Below, one piece after another: positions 13,201-24,600 of a stretch of DNA of 64,000 bases; position 1 is the stretch's first letter, and every line of letters starts with the position of its first letter. This DNA is from Pleodorina starrii. Its lineage: Eukaryota; Chlorophyta; Chlorophyceae; Chlamydomonadales; Volvocaceae. The stretch covers positions 5,617,001 to 5,681,000 of the forward strand of contig BRXU01000003.1 in assembly GCA_030267565.1 (NCBI GenBank), given 5' to 3'. The translations under genes were made by a program, and so were the position numbers. The notes under the pieces were generated by a model. The model had not been told where the DNA came from, ran no database searches, and saw nothing but the letters and a program-made list of their open reading frames with translations.

Positions 13201-14386
13201 GACAGAGGTCTCATTAGTTAGCTGCCTGCTTTAGCACGTACGTAGGTGCGTAATAATCCTATCGGCTCAGCATCACCACTACTGTACGTGTGCTGCGAAC
13301 TCTGCTCGAATTCGGAAGGTGTGACGCCTCCGTGGTTTACGTTAGGCATTTAGGAGCATTGGCTGGGTACGTAATGCGCGCTTATAACGAACTGTGCACG
13401 CATATATACACCTTCCGCTAGTCGTGCCTCCATGTAACGGTGGTATGTCGCTCGCTGCGCGCACAAAGTCATACAGCTAGACAGATAGATCGATGCATCG
13501 ACGTTGGAGTGGGCACGCCCCGCCGTGCGTGCTTCCCATTCGCCACATATACGCGCGCCTTGATTCAAACGATGGCCCGCCGGCCGCTGAACGGAATGGC
13601 CTGCCGCCTACCATGCCTTGCTTGTTGTACTCGCTGCAGGTGGCGGTTGCCCTCCGGCCCTTGAACCCGAGCCTTGCGGCGCTGCTGCACCCGCGTCAGC
13701 ACCTGGAGCGGTCCCTGGAGGTCAGCTTCGCCATGCGCGTCGGCGGCGTGCCGCCGGGTTTGACAGTGCTGGAGCCGCTGCGCGGCAGCGGGCCGCCGCC
13801 GCTGGCGGTTATTGCCGCCACTGCCGCGCGCCGCAAGCTTCTAGCCGATTTGCAGCAGCAGGCGCATCATCAGTTGATAAAGGCGCCCACATTGTTGACA
13901 AGTGCTGCACCGGCGGCGGCGGCGGTGGTGGTGGGTGCAACTACTTCGTTGGATGCGCCATTGCTGTTGGCGAGGGCGGATGATGAGGCGGCGGACAGCA
14001 GCAGGGAGGGACCCGCTGCTGGTTTGCGGGAGGGCGGCGGAGCCTCGTCGTCCTCATCGATGTCGCGTACCGCCGGCGGGAAGGAGAGGAGCCTCAGGAG
14101 GGGCAACACGGGTTGCAGTGGCGGCAGCAGCAGCAGCAACGACAACAGCACCGCCAGCCGCGGCAGCGGGACGACGGCGGCGGCTGCGGCAGCGGGTGAT
14201 GATGAGGATGACGCGTCGCAGTGCGGGGTGTGTTTTGCGGCGCGGGTGGCGGTTGCGCCGGCGGGCTGCAGCCACGGGCTGTGCGGAAGCTGTGCCGAGC
14301 GGCTTTGCCGCGGGCTGGCCCGCCGGCCGCTGCAGTGTCCCTTTTGCCGGCGGGTCGTAACTGCTTTCGTGGCGCACAATCGGTAG
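10279..14386 (+). CDS. XB3-like ankyrin-repeat RING E3 ubiquitin ligase
   Basis: Exons 10279-10461, 10879-11029, 11381-11448, 11696-11832, 12205-12436, 13081-13158 and 13640-14386 join in phase to 531 residues. The start MGCATSC fits N-myristoylation (Gly2, Ser6), with Cys3 available for palmitoylation, as in plant XB3/XBAT3 proteins. Ankyrin motifs follow: DATPMHRACKTKNI, GQTPLMYACS, GGRTAVHYAATG, GLTPLHYAVYYGS and SSPLHVAAIVGN, up to about residue 260. The last exon has a low-complexity linker and then a C3HC4 RING at about 478-522 (CGVC, CSHGLCGSC, CPFC). The order N-myristoyl signal, ankyrins, C-terminal RING is the XB3 architecture; those proteins attach ubiquitin to partners at membranes. 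The substrate is unknown. Introns are rich in GTACGT repeats. TGTAA at 14632-14636 is a candidate polyadenylation signal. Confidence 0.88.
11701..11714. repeat. Dispersed palindrome CGACCCNNGGGTCG, copy 2
   Basis: A 14-bp copy with centre GT, in exon 4 of the XB3-like gene, again read as Asp-Pro-Trp-Val. Confidence 0.75.
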
Positions 14387-17300
14387 GTATGTAGGTGGAT
14401 GGGTACTGTAGTCTCCATTTTGTTTCGTCTGCGCACCGCCATTGCCTGCACGGCGGCTGACTCTGCTGGGCGCCTGTGTCGTACGTGTATCTACGGATCT
14501 GTGTGATGTGTGTGAGAACCGATCGGACGATCCGATCCAACGATCGATGCACCGCTTCGGCTGGGCGGTCGTGCTTCTGGATGGGCGGGATCGATGCATA
14601 AATGTTGTTCATGCATGGATATAGGAGGACTTGTAACGTTGGGCTAAAGGCACTAGCTATCTAGTTGACATTTCTGGGTACGTATCGCCCAGATGTTGCA
14701 GGACCGATCGATGCATGGGACGGCGAGTACGCACGCACGCCTCCCCCGATTGGGCCTCCACGCATGACGGATCTAGCTCGGGTTGGTGATTGCTTGGTAC
14801 GTAGTTATGGGCGACCTTTGTGCCGTGAAAGGTACGTAGAATTATTCGTTTGACGCACGCGATCGAGCGCGTGTCGGATCACATGACTGCACACGAACGA
14901 ACCATGTGCCTACCCCGGACTGCTGGGAAAATGCGCTGCATCCAGTAAAGCTGTTTCACATGCGCCAAATATACATAAATGGCGCAACGGCAATGCGGCA
15001 CACTCGCGACGAGGCGTCACCGTAACGTAGATAGGATCATCCACCGGCTGCTGGCGAAGTCGGCTCCACGCAGAACGGCTGACCACATGATGCTCAGTAT
15101 TGCACAAGTGGTGCAAATACGAGGACGATGGAAGTGTCTCGGCCACAGGCAAGGGAAAAGAGTGACGATGAAAGACCTTACATGTCTCTTCCGCTAGGCC
15201 AGGTCCATAACCTAACGAAAGGGGCCTACTAGTTGCTCACAGGCGACTGCCTGAGAGCAAATCGAGACAAGGCAACAAGCCAAAGACTCGACTAAAATAC
15301 GCGAAACAACTGTACGACATCCTACTCCCGAGATCTTCACGTAAGCTATACTACGTTACGAACTCGAAAGCGAACAACCAAGACTGACGTAGAACCAACA
15401 AACTACGCAAATCCGCAATAACAGAAAATACGGACGGTAAACTGCCGGTGACGGTAAACTGATCCGACACGCGTACAACGCCTCGCTCGCTCGATCGGAT
15501 GATGAGGAGTTTCGAATAACTATATTGTACGACTATCTACTTCGGATGACTGCTTCGGATGAACGTTTTGATCGTACTGCTGCGACTTCGGGTAATGGCT
15601 CGATTGCGTACGTACGCGCTGCAGTAAGTACCATGCACGTACGCAAAATATAATGGTATACCGAGGATGGATGGTGGTGTGCGTGCACACGCCTTGTGTT
15701 TGACGGCTTGGTTGCTTGCCCCTTTTGTGCGTGCAAGAAACCCTAGCTATCTATGCTTGTTCGTTTTGGATTGTTGTTGCGTGCGTGGTTAGCTAGAAGA
15801 GCTCGCAAACTCCAATTCGTACGTGCACGCATACATGCACCCGCCGCGCCTCATTTCTTATGCCGCGCCGCGGCATGTTGTCCATCCGACTAGCGTATGA
15901 AATATTGCGGAGCGTGGCTTTGCCGGGCGTAATAAGAACACGCGTACGTAATGGCCCTCGCTCGCTCATCACCCGCCGACGTCTCTTTATCTTTATCTCC
16001 CGCCCACGGTAGGTTCTGGGGAGCGCGCGAGAGTGCTTCGCTCGGCTTTCCTGACGAGGCTGTTAAGTTGTTGCTCCTGTGGGCTACAGACCCCATCTCG
16101 GGTGGGCAGCCAGCGGGCCAGATAGCCACAGTCCCAGTCGTCCATTGAATGAAGCGGAGAGGACCAGCCACGCAGGCAGGGCCTGAAAGGGCACGCAGCA
16201 GCAGACCTGCACGCACTCCTACAGGTCGCGCACACCTAGCTACATCAGCGAGACTCCGCCATACATACATCACTCCGTCACGGGCAGCAGGTGTTAGTTG
16301 GCTTCCCAAACCCCAATCAGCGTGCTTTGCTTGTTTGTACAAAGCGATAAGTGCGTCTTCATCAGGCCCCCGTTTGCCCTTGGAGCTCGCCTTTATCAGC
16401 CTTTATAGGTAAAGATTTACGAGGTGATCTGCAGCCTGCAGGCAGGGTAACCCTGGGTAACCGGTAATAATTGATATGGATCCCTTTTTTGTGAGTCCAT
16501 GAAGGTAAGTTTCGTTCCATCTATACGTGCAGCAGCCTCTGTCGCGGGTCCGCCGTAAACAGCAACAACCGGAAATTTTTCAGTCCGAGTGGCTACTTCC
16601 TAGTAGTTACGTACGATGCAAATACGCTTTCTACTTGGGAAAAGGGCTGTAACTCTATGGCATTTCAAACATTTAAAGTTGCGGCCAGATTTATAATACG
16701 ATAGTTATTCGCGTGCATAGCAACATTTCAGTATTTATAGCCGTAATTAACAATGCAGTTTGCAATGTCTTTACAGGCTATTTGTAAACCGTGGCGTGCG
16801 GCCGATTGTAAAGATGAATTGGCAGGTTCGTTGGACCAGCCTCGCAGTTTTTCCTGCACCAAAATCAAGTTAAGAATGTTCTGGTATGGAAGCTCAATCT
16901 TCGTTTCCGAGTGTGGCGAAAGTTTGCAAAGGGAAGGTAGGGTTTCGAATGGACAGCTCGTACTGCGCTCTTACCTTCCATCCAAACTAATGGCGACAAG
17001 GGTGCATGTTCTGCGTAGTATCATGCGCTTCGAAAAGACTGCAATAAAATTATGGATAAAAACCTTCCGTTTTCCAGCCCGTACACCTCAGAGCGCTCAC
17101 AGGTAGATTGTTAATCCTGGCTTCAATTCGACAATTCCCCACGTTTTCCCAACAGCTGTCGCAGCACCTTAGTGATCCGTCAATACTATTATTTTTCCGT
17201 GGTGACGGAGAATTACACGCTGAGATATCAGGCAGTGGCGCGGTGTACGGGTAAGCTACATGCCCGACACCTCCCGGCATAGTTTGTAGGTACGTCCTAA

Positions 17301-17482
17301 AAGCCGGAGCTATAAGGTCCAGCAGCAACCTGCCTCATGTTTTTGCCTTCTTTTTATTATAATGAAGGATGCACCTCCATCTGTAACTGATTAGCTCTGC
17401 TTACGGTTTCCCCTACCAGTCCTGGTGGCCAAATCATGCATCGCAACGCACGAAACAACATTTCTATCCCTTAAATGTGATC
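14387..17482. other. Intergenic: XB3-like gene to GFY copy 2
   Basis: About 3.1 kb without a supported gene. The first 250 bases are probably the XB3-like 3' UTR. The middle is comparatively AT-rich and holds a short direct repeat (GACGGTAAACTG twice near 15434-15461). The longest frame, 16753-17106 on the plus strand (117 codons), shows no recognisable domain and lacks the codon character of the neighbouring genes. Confidence 0.45.
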
Positions 17483-20100
17483 ATGTCTGAATTACCAGGC
17501 ACAGTAGGGCACCGGCATGCCTGGGAGGGCGCGGCGAAGCCAGGCTTTGAAGGTAGTCATATCAAACATGCTTCGAATAGGTCAGACTTCCGCTGGTTTT
17601 AAATTAAAACATCCATTTCAGAGCTGAATACGTCCAAGAAGAAGGCTTGGGTTAATGGCGACCCTGGTAAGAAGAAAATGCAGGGGAAGTAAGCGACATG
17701 AGCCCTTATTCGGGCAAATGGTGACGCCGACTGCCTCATTCAGGGCCTTTCGGGCTGTTATGTTTCGGAATGACAACATGGTAGGTCTAAAATTTCGCGA
17801 ACTGTCGAAGAAGTCCCGGGGGGCTGAGGACTGGGGGAAGGATGGGTCTGCCGGTGCGCGGAGAAGGGGCACACGCCCTCCATCGACAGCTGCAAACTCC
17901 TGACCCATCCTCCTTGCTGAGGGCTCGACGTAGCTCGATCTGACCGGCTCGCGGTTCGCATGGTGGTCATTTCTGAGAACCTGCAACCGAAGGACCCACA
18001 CCCGCGCCTCACCCCGCCCCTCCTGCTGTCGCCCCTGAAACCGCCCAACCGCCAAACGCACCGGGCGAACGGCCAACGACACCCTCCAAAAACGCCAAGC
18101 ATGCTCATGTTCATAACGACAACGTAAGTTACGGGAGCACGCGTCCGGTTGCGATCAGGGGAGCCCGTAGTGGGCTTGCTGCGGGGAAGGCGGCCGTGCA
18201 TCCATGCTCCCAGCGCAGGACACGGTTACTTGCTCCACCACAACCCCAACCTCCATCCAAACCGCAACCGCCACCACAACCGCATACCGCAATCGCCGCC
18301 ACAACCGCACCCACAGGTGGGCCGAGCAGCACTTCCTGCCGACCGTGTTCTGCTATGCAATGTTTGCCGGCGGCTTCGGGCAGTTCTTCGCAGGCATCCT
18401 TGAGGTGAGCTGAGCTTCAAGGTATGATGTGTGTGTGGACGGACAGGCAGCGGCGGCAACGAAGGCGGAGGCGGGCACTGAGCGGAGCGGAGCTGCAGAG
18501 CGAGGCGGTTCAGCGGGGCGTCAGTATAATGGTAGCAGCGGCGGTGTGGTGGTGATTGTGGTGGTAGTGGTATGGCCCGTCGGACTCCGTCCAGCCCACA
18601 AACCCCGGTCTCCGGCCGCTCGTGCCCTTGCCTCCCGCCCTTCCTTGGCCGCCGCACCCACCTGCTGCTCCGTGATAACAACCCTCCCGTGCTGACACGT
18701 GGCCCACCGCGCCCGTGATACCAATCCGCTGCCGCTCACCATCCTCCGTCCCCAGCTGATCAAGGGCAATACGTTCGGCGGCACCGCCTTCTCCAGCTAC
18801 GGCGCCTTCTGGATGGGCTGGTGGGTGACTGGGTGCAGATTTCTGACTGCCCCTCCATTTGGCTGGGGTCTCGGCGCCATTCCTCGGCTACGGCCCTGCG
18901 CCCCCGAGGCTGCTTCGCCCTTTCATCAACAGCTTTGCCGATGTCGTGACCTGCCCTGCTGCCTCCTCGTCAGCCGGCATTCGCCCTTCACCGATACCAG
19001 CCCTCGCCCACCTCACTTCGCCTCGCCGCATCGAGAGCGCCCGCCCGCCTGGCCACCCGCTCACCCGCTCACCCTCCCGCCCCTTTTTAACGCCCATCTG
19101 TCCACACCGCATCGCACCGCGCGGCGGCACGGTGGCGGCTCGACGGTGGCGCGGCTGCGGCGGTGGCGGCGGTGGCGGCTCGGTGGTGGCGCGGCTGCGG
19201 TGGCGGTGGCGGCGGTGGCGGTGCGGCGCAGGTTCCTTATCGAGTACCTGACCACGACCCGCCCGGACATCTTCCTCCCGGCCCGGACGGGCAAGACGCT
19301 GTTGTGCGGCATGTGGGGCTTCCTCGCCCTCGGTAAGGTTGGTATTGGGGGTTTGGCTCTAGTACGGGACGCGAACGCCGACGGAGTGCCAACCTTGGGA
19401 AGTAAGAGCAGGCAGCCCCCCGGGCTTCGGCGCCTCGCCGCGTTTCTTAGCCATCTGCGCCACCCACCCACCCACCCACCCAGCACAGAGCACAACTCCT
19501 CGTCCTCGTCCTCCACCCCACCCGCCGGCCTTCCACCTCCTCCTCCACCTCCACCTCCTTACACCTTCCTGCCCCGCAGGCTTCTCCGTGGTTACCCTGC
19601 GCAAGAACGTCTGCCTGGTGACCACCTTCTGTAGCCTGGCCCTCACCTTCTGGCTGCTGGCCGGCGGAGTGTGGAACGCGCGCTGCAACCAGGCCGCCGG
19701 CTACATCGGCTTCTTCTGCGGCTCTTCCGCCATCTACACCGCATTCGCCTTCCTGTACGACGCAGAGACGGGCCACAAACTGCCTGGTGTACGACCCGTC
19801 AATTTCCTGCCGTGCTGTGCAGAGCACCCAAACGCGGTCGTCAGGCCGGCGGCAGCCGCCGTCGCTGGCGGAAGCGCGGTTGTGACGGTGGTGGGCGGTG
19901 TGGAGAAGGTGGGGCAGGGGAGGGCGGCGGCGGCCGCGACGGCGGGGGTGATGCGCGCCGGCAGCGGAAGGAGCGGCAACGGCAGCAAGGGCGTCACCGG
20001 GAGAGGCGGCAGCCGCGGCGACGGGACCGCCGCCGCCGCGGCCTGTCGGGCACTGGGATCCGAGACTCCTAACGAGCCCGTGTTGCCGGGCGTGGTCTGA
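17483..20100 (+). CDS. GFY: GPR1/FUN34/YaaH (acetate transporter type) membrane protein, copy 2
   Basis: Exons 17483-17552, 17622-17666, 17744-17780, 18100-18123, 18317-18404, 18756-18820, 19232-19332 and 19580-20100 join in phase to 316 residues. The core matches copy 1 closely: GPFGLLCFGMTT, WAEQHFLPTV, LIKGNTFGGTAFSSYGAF and VTLRKNVCL. There are three differences. An extra N-terminal exon encodes MSELPGTVGHRHAWEG. The first shared intron lies three codons upstream of its position in copy 1. After the last membrane span there is a tail of about 100 residues rich in Ala, Gly and Arg that copy 1 lacks. Lengths of the exons at 18100, 18317, 18756 and 19232 equal those of copy 1 exactly. The start is the first in-frame ATG of the added exon. 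The substrate is inferred to be acetate or a related short acid. Confidence 0.88.
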
Positions 20101-20155
20101 GGCTTTGCGTCCGTCTGTGGAACGAGGCAGTCCACGCTATCGTAGACGCGCGCGC

Positions 20156-20189
<34 letters not shown>

Positions 20190-23100
20190 CGCGCTCGGTG
20201 CAGGTGCCGCTTCGCCCCCTGGCCCGCGAGCCGTGCGCTCATCGCCGCCGCTGTGCTGCTTGCCACAGCGACCGCAAGGAACCTGAACCGTAACGAAGAC
20301 AGCTGGGAAGGAATGTATGTATGGCAATTGTTTCAGCATGGCAGCAGGACGTGTGGAGATTACCTCCGGTATTGGGAGTTGGGGAGCTGGTAGGACGATG
20401 TGGTTATTGTTGTGGTTGTTGTTGTTGTCGTTGTTGTTGCAGTGGTCATCTCAAGAATCTAGGGGAGGTAGAGCAGGAGGCCCAACTGGCCATGCAGTGC
20501 AGCCACTGTACCTCCGACGCCGATGGTCTTCATGGCTCGGGGGCCGGGGCACCGGTGTTTGGGTTTTAGGGTTGGAGGGGAGGGGGCGGTCGTCCGGCGC
20601 CGCGCCCGCGCTTGCCTGGGAGCGGGCGGGGCGATTAGGCGAGAATCAACTCTGTCGGCACAGGTCTTCGAGTTGCATGGTGGCCGGTACTCGGCTGGTG
20701 GAGTACTGTGGGTTGGCATCTGAGTTGGATGGCTTTGGAGGGTTGAAGTCACAGGAACGTCGGCTCCTGTAAAGGGGGCCCACGCAAGCAGGGGGGCAGG
20801 CAAGCAGGCGGGCAAGCAAGCAGGCGGGCGGGCGGGCGTGTAGGCAAATAGCTGGGCAGGCGGAATTGTGGGGCGGTGAGCTGGAGGTGGTGGGGCGCCC
20901 TTGTCGCAAGCCTTCTCATGCAGTTGGGGCCAATTTGCGTCCCTGTCCGTTTTTTTTGCGCTCATGTCTTTACAGATGTCTGTGATGCTCCGTTGGCCGC
21001 ATGCGCATCCGCGTCGCGGCGGCGCATCTCGTGGCTGGGTCTTAGGGGGTCGGGCGGGGATCCGGTCTTCGTGTTCCCCCGCGTGGCCCTGCTCCAAGCG
21101 CACGCGCCACAACTGGCTCGCGCTCTTGATAAGGTTTAGGAAGCGAAGCTTACAAAAGGGAGGATCGTATTTTGCTTGTCGCACGGGCCTTCTGGCGGGA
21201 GGCAGGGAGGGAATGCTAGTGGTGAACGCGAGCACGTTGCGCTGAGCGCAGGTGCCGTACTGTCGTACTTGTTCATTTTTTGACGCTGAAAGAGGACGCC
21301 GCCATCAGGCCATCTCCTTTGTTGACGATTGATTTGCTGGTGGGTATCATATCTATGTGGCACGCGGTGAGGCTCTGCGCTTCACGGAGCGCGCCCGCGT
21401 CGCGATAGGCGCCGATAGGTTCCCCGCACACGCGCACACACGTCGCTCTCTTCCCCCCCCCCACCCACCCCGGACACACATACACGCGTGCGCGCGCTGC
21501 CGTAGGCGTTTGCCGTCAAATTCAAATGGGGCTCACCGCCCATCGAACATGTCGTACTCGAAGCACTGACACGCACTGACTGGGATTATACACCTTGGCT
21601 CGGGCGGCTTCGGCGACCGTTGACTTATGCACTGCACCACCGTACCTTCCGTAACGTGTGTTTGTGTGTGTTTGTTGTATTCTTATGTATTTAACATTTG
21701 CGCCGATCATGCAGCCGTTGTGCATCCTGTCCGCACCACCGTGGCGCTCATCTAGAGGGCAGGCCGATGGCGCCTCGAAGATTGGCGGGGCCGTTGTCGG
21801 TGCTGTGTGAAGTGAAGTGTTTTGGCGTTAGTTTGGGTCCCCAAGGCCGTGACAGACCGTGCCATTGCAGGCGTGCGGCGGCGGACACGAGCGAGAGCGA
21901 GAGATGCATGATTAGTGCTCTGATGTTTGGGGTTGTGGCCCGTTAAGAGCTCTTGGCCGGCCGGCGCGTGCGCATGCGGGCGGACTGCACGCTTGTGCGG
22001 CCGTTGTTGCCCCGGCTGCGCTTTTGCCTCCGTTACAGAGATTGACTGCACAACCAACCAAGCGACTGCCGTTGCAGTGCCGTGGTTGAGATTTATCACA
22101 TTTTTTCACTTGAGCGGAAACAAGCGGAGCTGTGTAGATCTCTCATGGCTCCAGCTGCAAGCCCAGACGACATTTACCCCGAGGCAGCCGCGCGCTGAGT
22201 GCGTGGCGGTGCTGCGTAGCAGTCGCTGTGGCGCCGTCACATGCCTGTAAGCTGCGGTACAGCCCCCCCGCCCCCTCTTGCTTTTGTTTAAAGAGGCAAG
22301 CGAAAGCGAGACAGGCGGGTGCCGCCCGCCCCTCAGCGTAAGGAGCCTCTGAGCGGCCTCACCCTCGCACAACCGTGTCCTGCATTGCACGGATTTGCAC
22401 CCTCAAACAGTGGTCAGGATAGAGTCCCGTCGCGCGAGGGCGCGCCTCCCGGGGGGATTTACACGTGTACTCCCAGGGCCACGCGCACAGCGCACGGGCA
22501 GCAGCGCAGGGTTGCTGCTGGCAACGTTTCTCACCACAGACCGCCCGGCGCACACACGCCCCGCACACGCCCCGTCACGCAGGCGAGGTGGCGCAACCAC
22601 AGCAGAATAGCACCGCAGAAGAACCCCGTCCGAGATCCGATACCAACCAGCGAAGCAGCCACGCATCGCTGCGGTGCGAGGCCCCGGCCCCTCGCCGGCA
22701 AACGGGTCGGCCCGGGCCGCCGGGATCACCTTGCAGCATCGCCGCTCCGCTGGCGCCGCCACCTCCACTACGCCCAAAGCATCGACGCCGCATGTCGCTG
22801 CTTACGCCGCAAGCACCGATGGCGCGGCGGGGGCGGCGACAGATGCTTTGCGGCATCGATGCTTTGGGCGTAAGCAGCTGTCCCCTCAAGAGCTGCTGCG
22901 CAGGGCACCGCTCGCCGTCCGTCCGCGCCAGCCGCGGCACCCACGACACCACAAATCCTACCCGCAAAAACCCTGAAAGACTACCCCGCATCAGGCATTA
23001 CCGTATGGGCTGACCGGTTCAGACTCCCGACAAACGGAAAGGCGTGCCCACCCCACCGCCCACCCTCACTCCCTCCACCCGGAGCTTTGCTGATTGCATA

Positions 23101-24600
23101 GACCACTCGACATTCGCCTCGGGCCGGGACCTCTCCCCCCCCCCCGCCATGAGGCCGCCGTCCTCTCCGGCGGCTGCACTGCAAAGCGGAGCCGCAGCCT
23201 TTCCCCGCCCGCCCGCGTCACCCCTCCCCCGCGCTAGCTGACGTGCCGCCTTGGCGCCCGCCCCGTGCCCCCTCTCGAGATGCGCGCGGGGGCACACCCC
23301 GGGGGGAAGGGGAGTGAAGAGTGCAATGCAAGACGTTGTGGTCTGAAGGGGGGGAGCCCCGCCTGCCGGGGCGCCGACCCCGCCCGCGCCATCAAACCCG
23401 AGCCCAGCCATCCCCCGTCATCCCGCCGCAGCCAAGCCCGGGACTTGACTCCGGACCCGGACGCCTGAGTTGCCGGATTCCGGCCCCCTGCTACCCGGGC
23501 CAGTTGCACCTCTGCCCCGTCGGCTGATGTGGTGCGGACCGCGGCGGTGACCCGATCATCGCCCGGGGGCGAGGAGCCCACTCCCCCACGACCGCTGCGG
23601 TTGCTAACCAACCTTATAGTTTTCATCCCACTACTACCGTATATTATATCTGCCCCGCTCCCGGGGTCCCTGCCTCGCACCGGGTCGCCGGCCCCCTGCA
23701 GCCTTACCCGCTCCCGTCGCCCTCCGGGCTTGTGTACGAAGCCGCCTCGCGCCCGCGCAGGAGCAGAGGCGCGCTGCAAGGCCGGCGGGCGCCGCCGCCG
23801 ACACCTTTGCCCCATGGGCCCACAATATACCGCCGCGAAGCCGCCCGCCCTCTCAGCCGCCCACAGTCCCACGAGCCAAGAACCGCAGCCCAAACCTGCT
23901 GCTGCTGCCTCCCCCTAACCCTGCCCTTGCCCACGAACACTTCTACACACACACACGCGTACGCGTACGTGTATACACACACATGCCGCCACCGCCACCG
24001 ACATCGACACCTGGGCGAGCGAGACGCAGGCGCGCACACAGAGCCACACACACACACAGAGCCACACAAAAGCGTGCGAAGCTCTCGTCTCCCGGCCCGG
24101 CGAAAGTAACGACCCGCAGAGTTGCCGGTGCCCCCTCCGCCGCCACCCACCGACCAGCGCGACTTGCCGACAGACCCACGAGCACGATGCGAGGGCGGTG
24201 GTGCCAGACGCAGGCTCGCCGCACTGCCTCGAGCCAGATGCGCGCTACCTGTCCCGCGCTGCTGCCGTACGATACGCGCGGGGGCCCCGAAGGCCACGGC
24301 TTTTGCCTCTCTTTGTCTCTTACCGGTGGTCGCGCCGCCGCCACCGTCTACCCCCCCGCGCCCATTATCATGATTGTTGTACTGACCGCGCTGTGGGATA
24401 ACCCCCATACCCCGCCGCCACCATCCTCAGCCACTGGCATGAACACCTGTAAACAGACACGGCTCCAAACGCCATCCCCGGTGTCCCGCCTCCCTGAAAC
24501 CCAGACCCACTCACACCGGGCCCTCCCCCCTCACACCACCACTCCTACCCTGCCACAGCTCCCACCACCCCACCGCCCCCTTCAAGCCGAGCGGGTAGGT
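20101..24600. other. Intergenic: convergent 3' region of GFY copy 2 and the ankyrin gene
   Basis: About 4.5 kb between convergent genes. It holds a (TG)n tract at 20160-20190, TGTAA at 20768-20772 (possible GFY copy 2 polyadenylation signal), homopolymer C runs and (CA)n near 23940-24060. Frames of up to about 240 codons exist on both strands, but they are GC-driven, overlap each other and show no domain. A long imperfect inverted repeat lies at 22769-22872. Confidence 0.45.
22769..22872. repeat. Imperfect inverted repeat / hairpin
   Basis: The arm 22769-22792 (starting TACGCCCAAAGCATCGAC) is the reverse complement of 22849-22872 with one mismatch in 24. The adjacent TGTCGC and GCGACA extend the stem across a short one-sided bulge. 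The loop is about 45 bases. It overlaps no supported gene. Confidence 0.7.

Noticed and set aside
16753..17106. Plus-strand frame of 117 codons with a fairly balanced composition.
   Set aside because: No recognisable domain, no codon bias like the neighbouring genes and no partner exons; kept only as a note in the intergenic entry.
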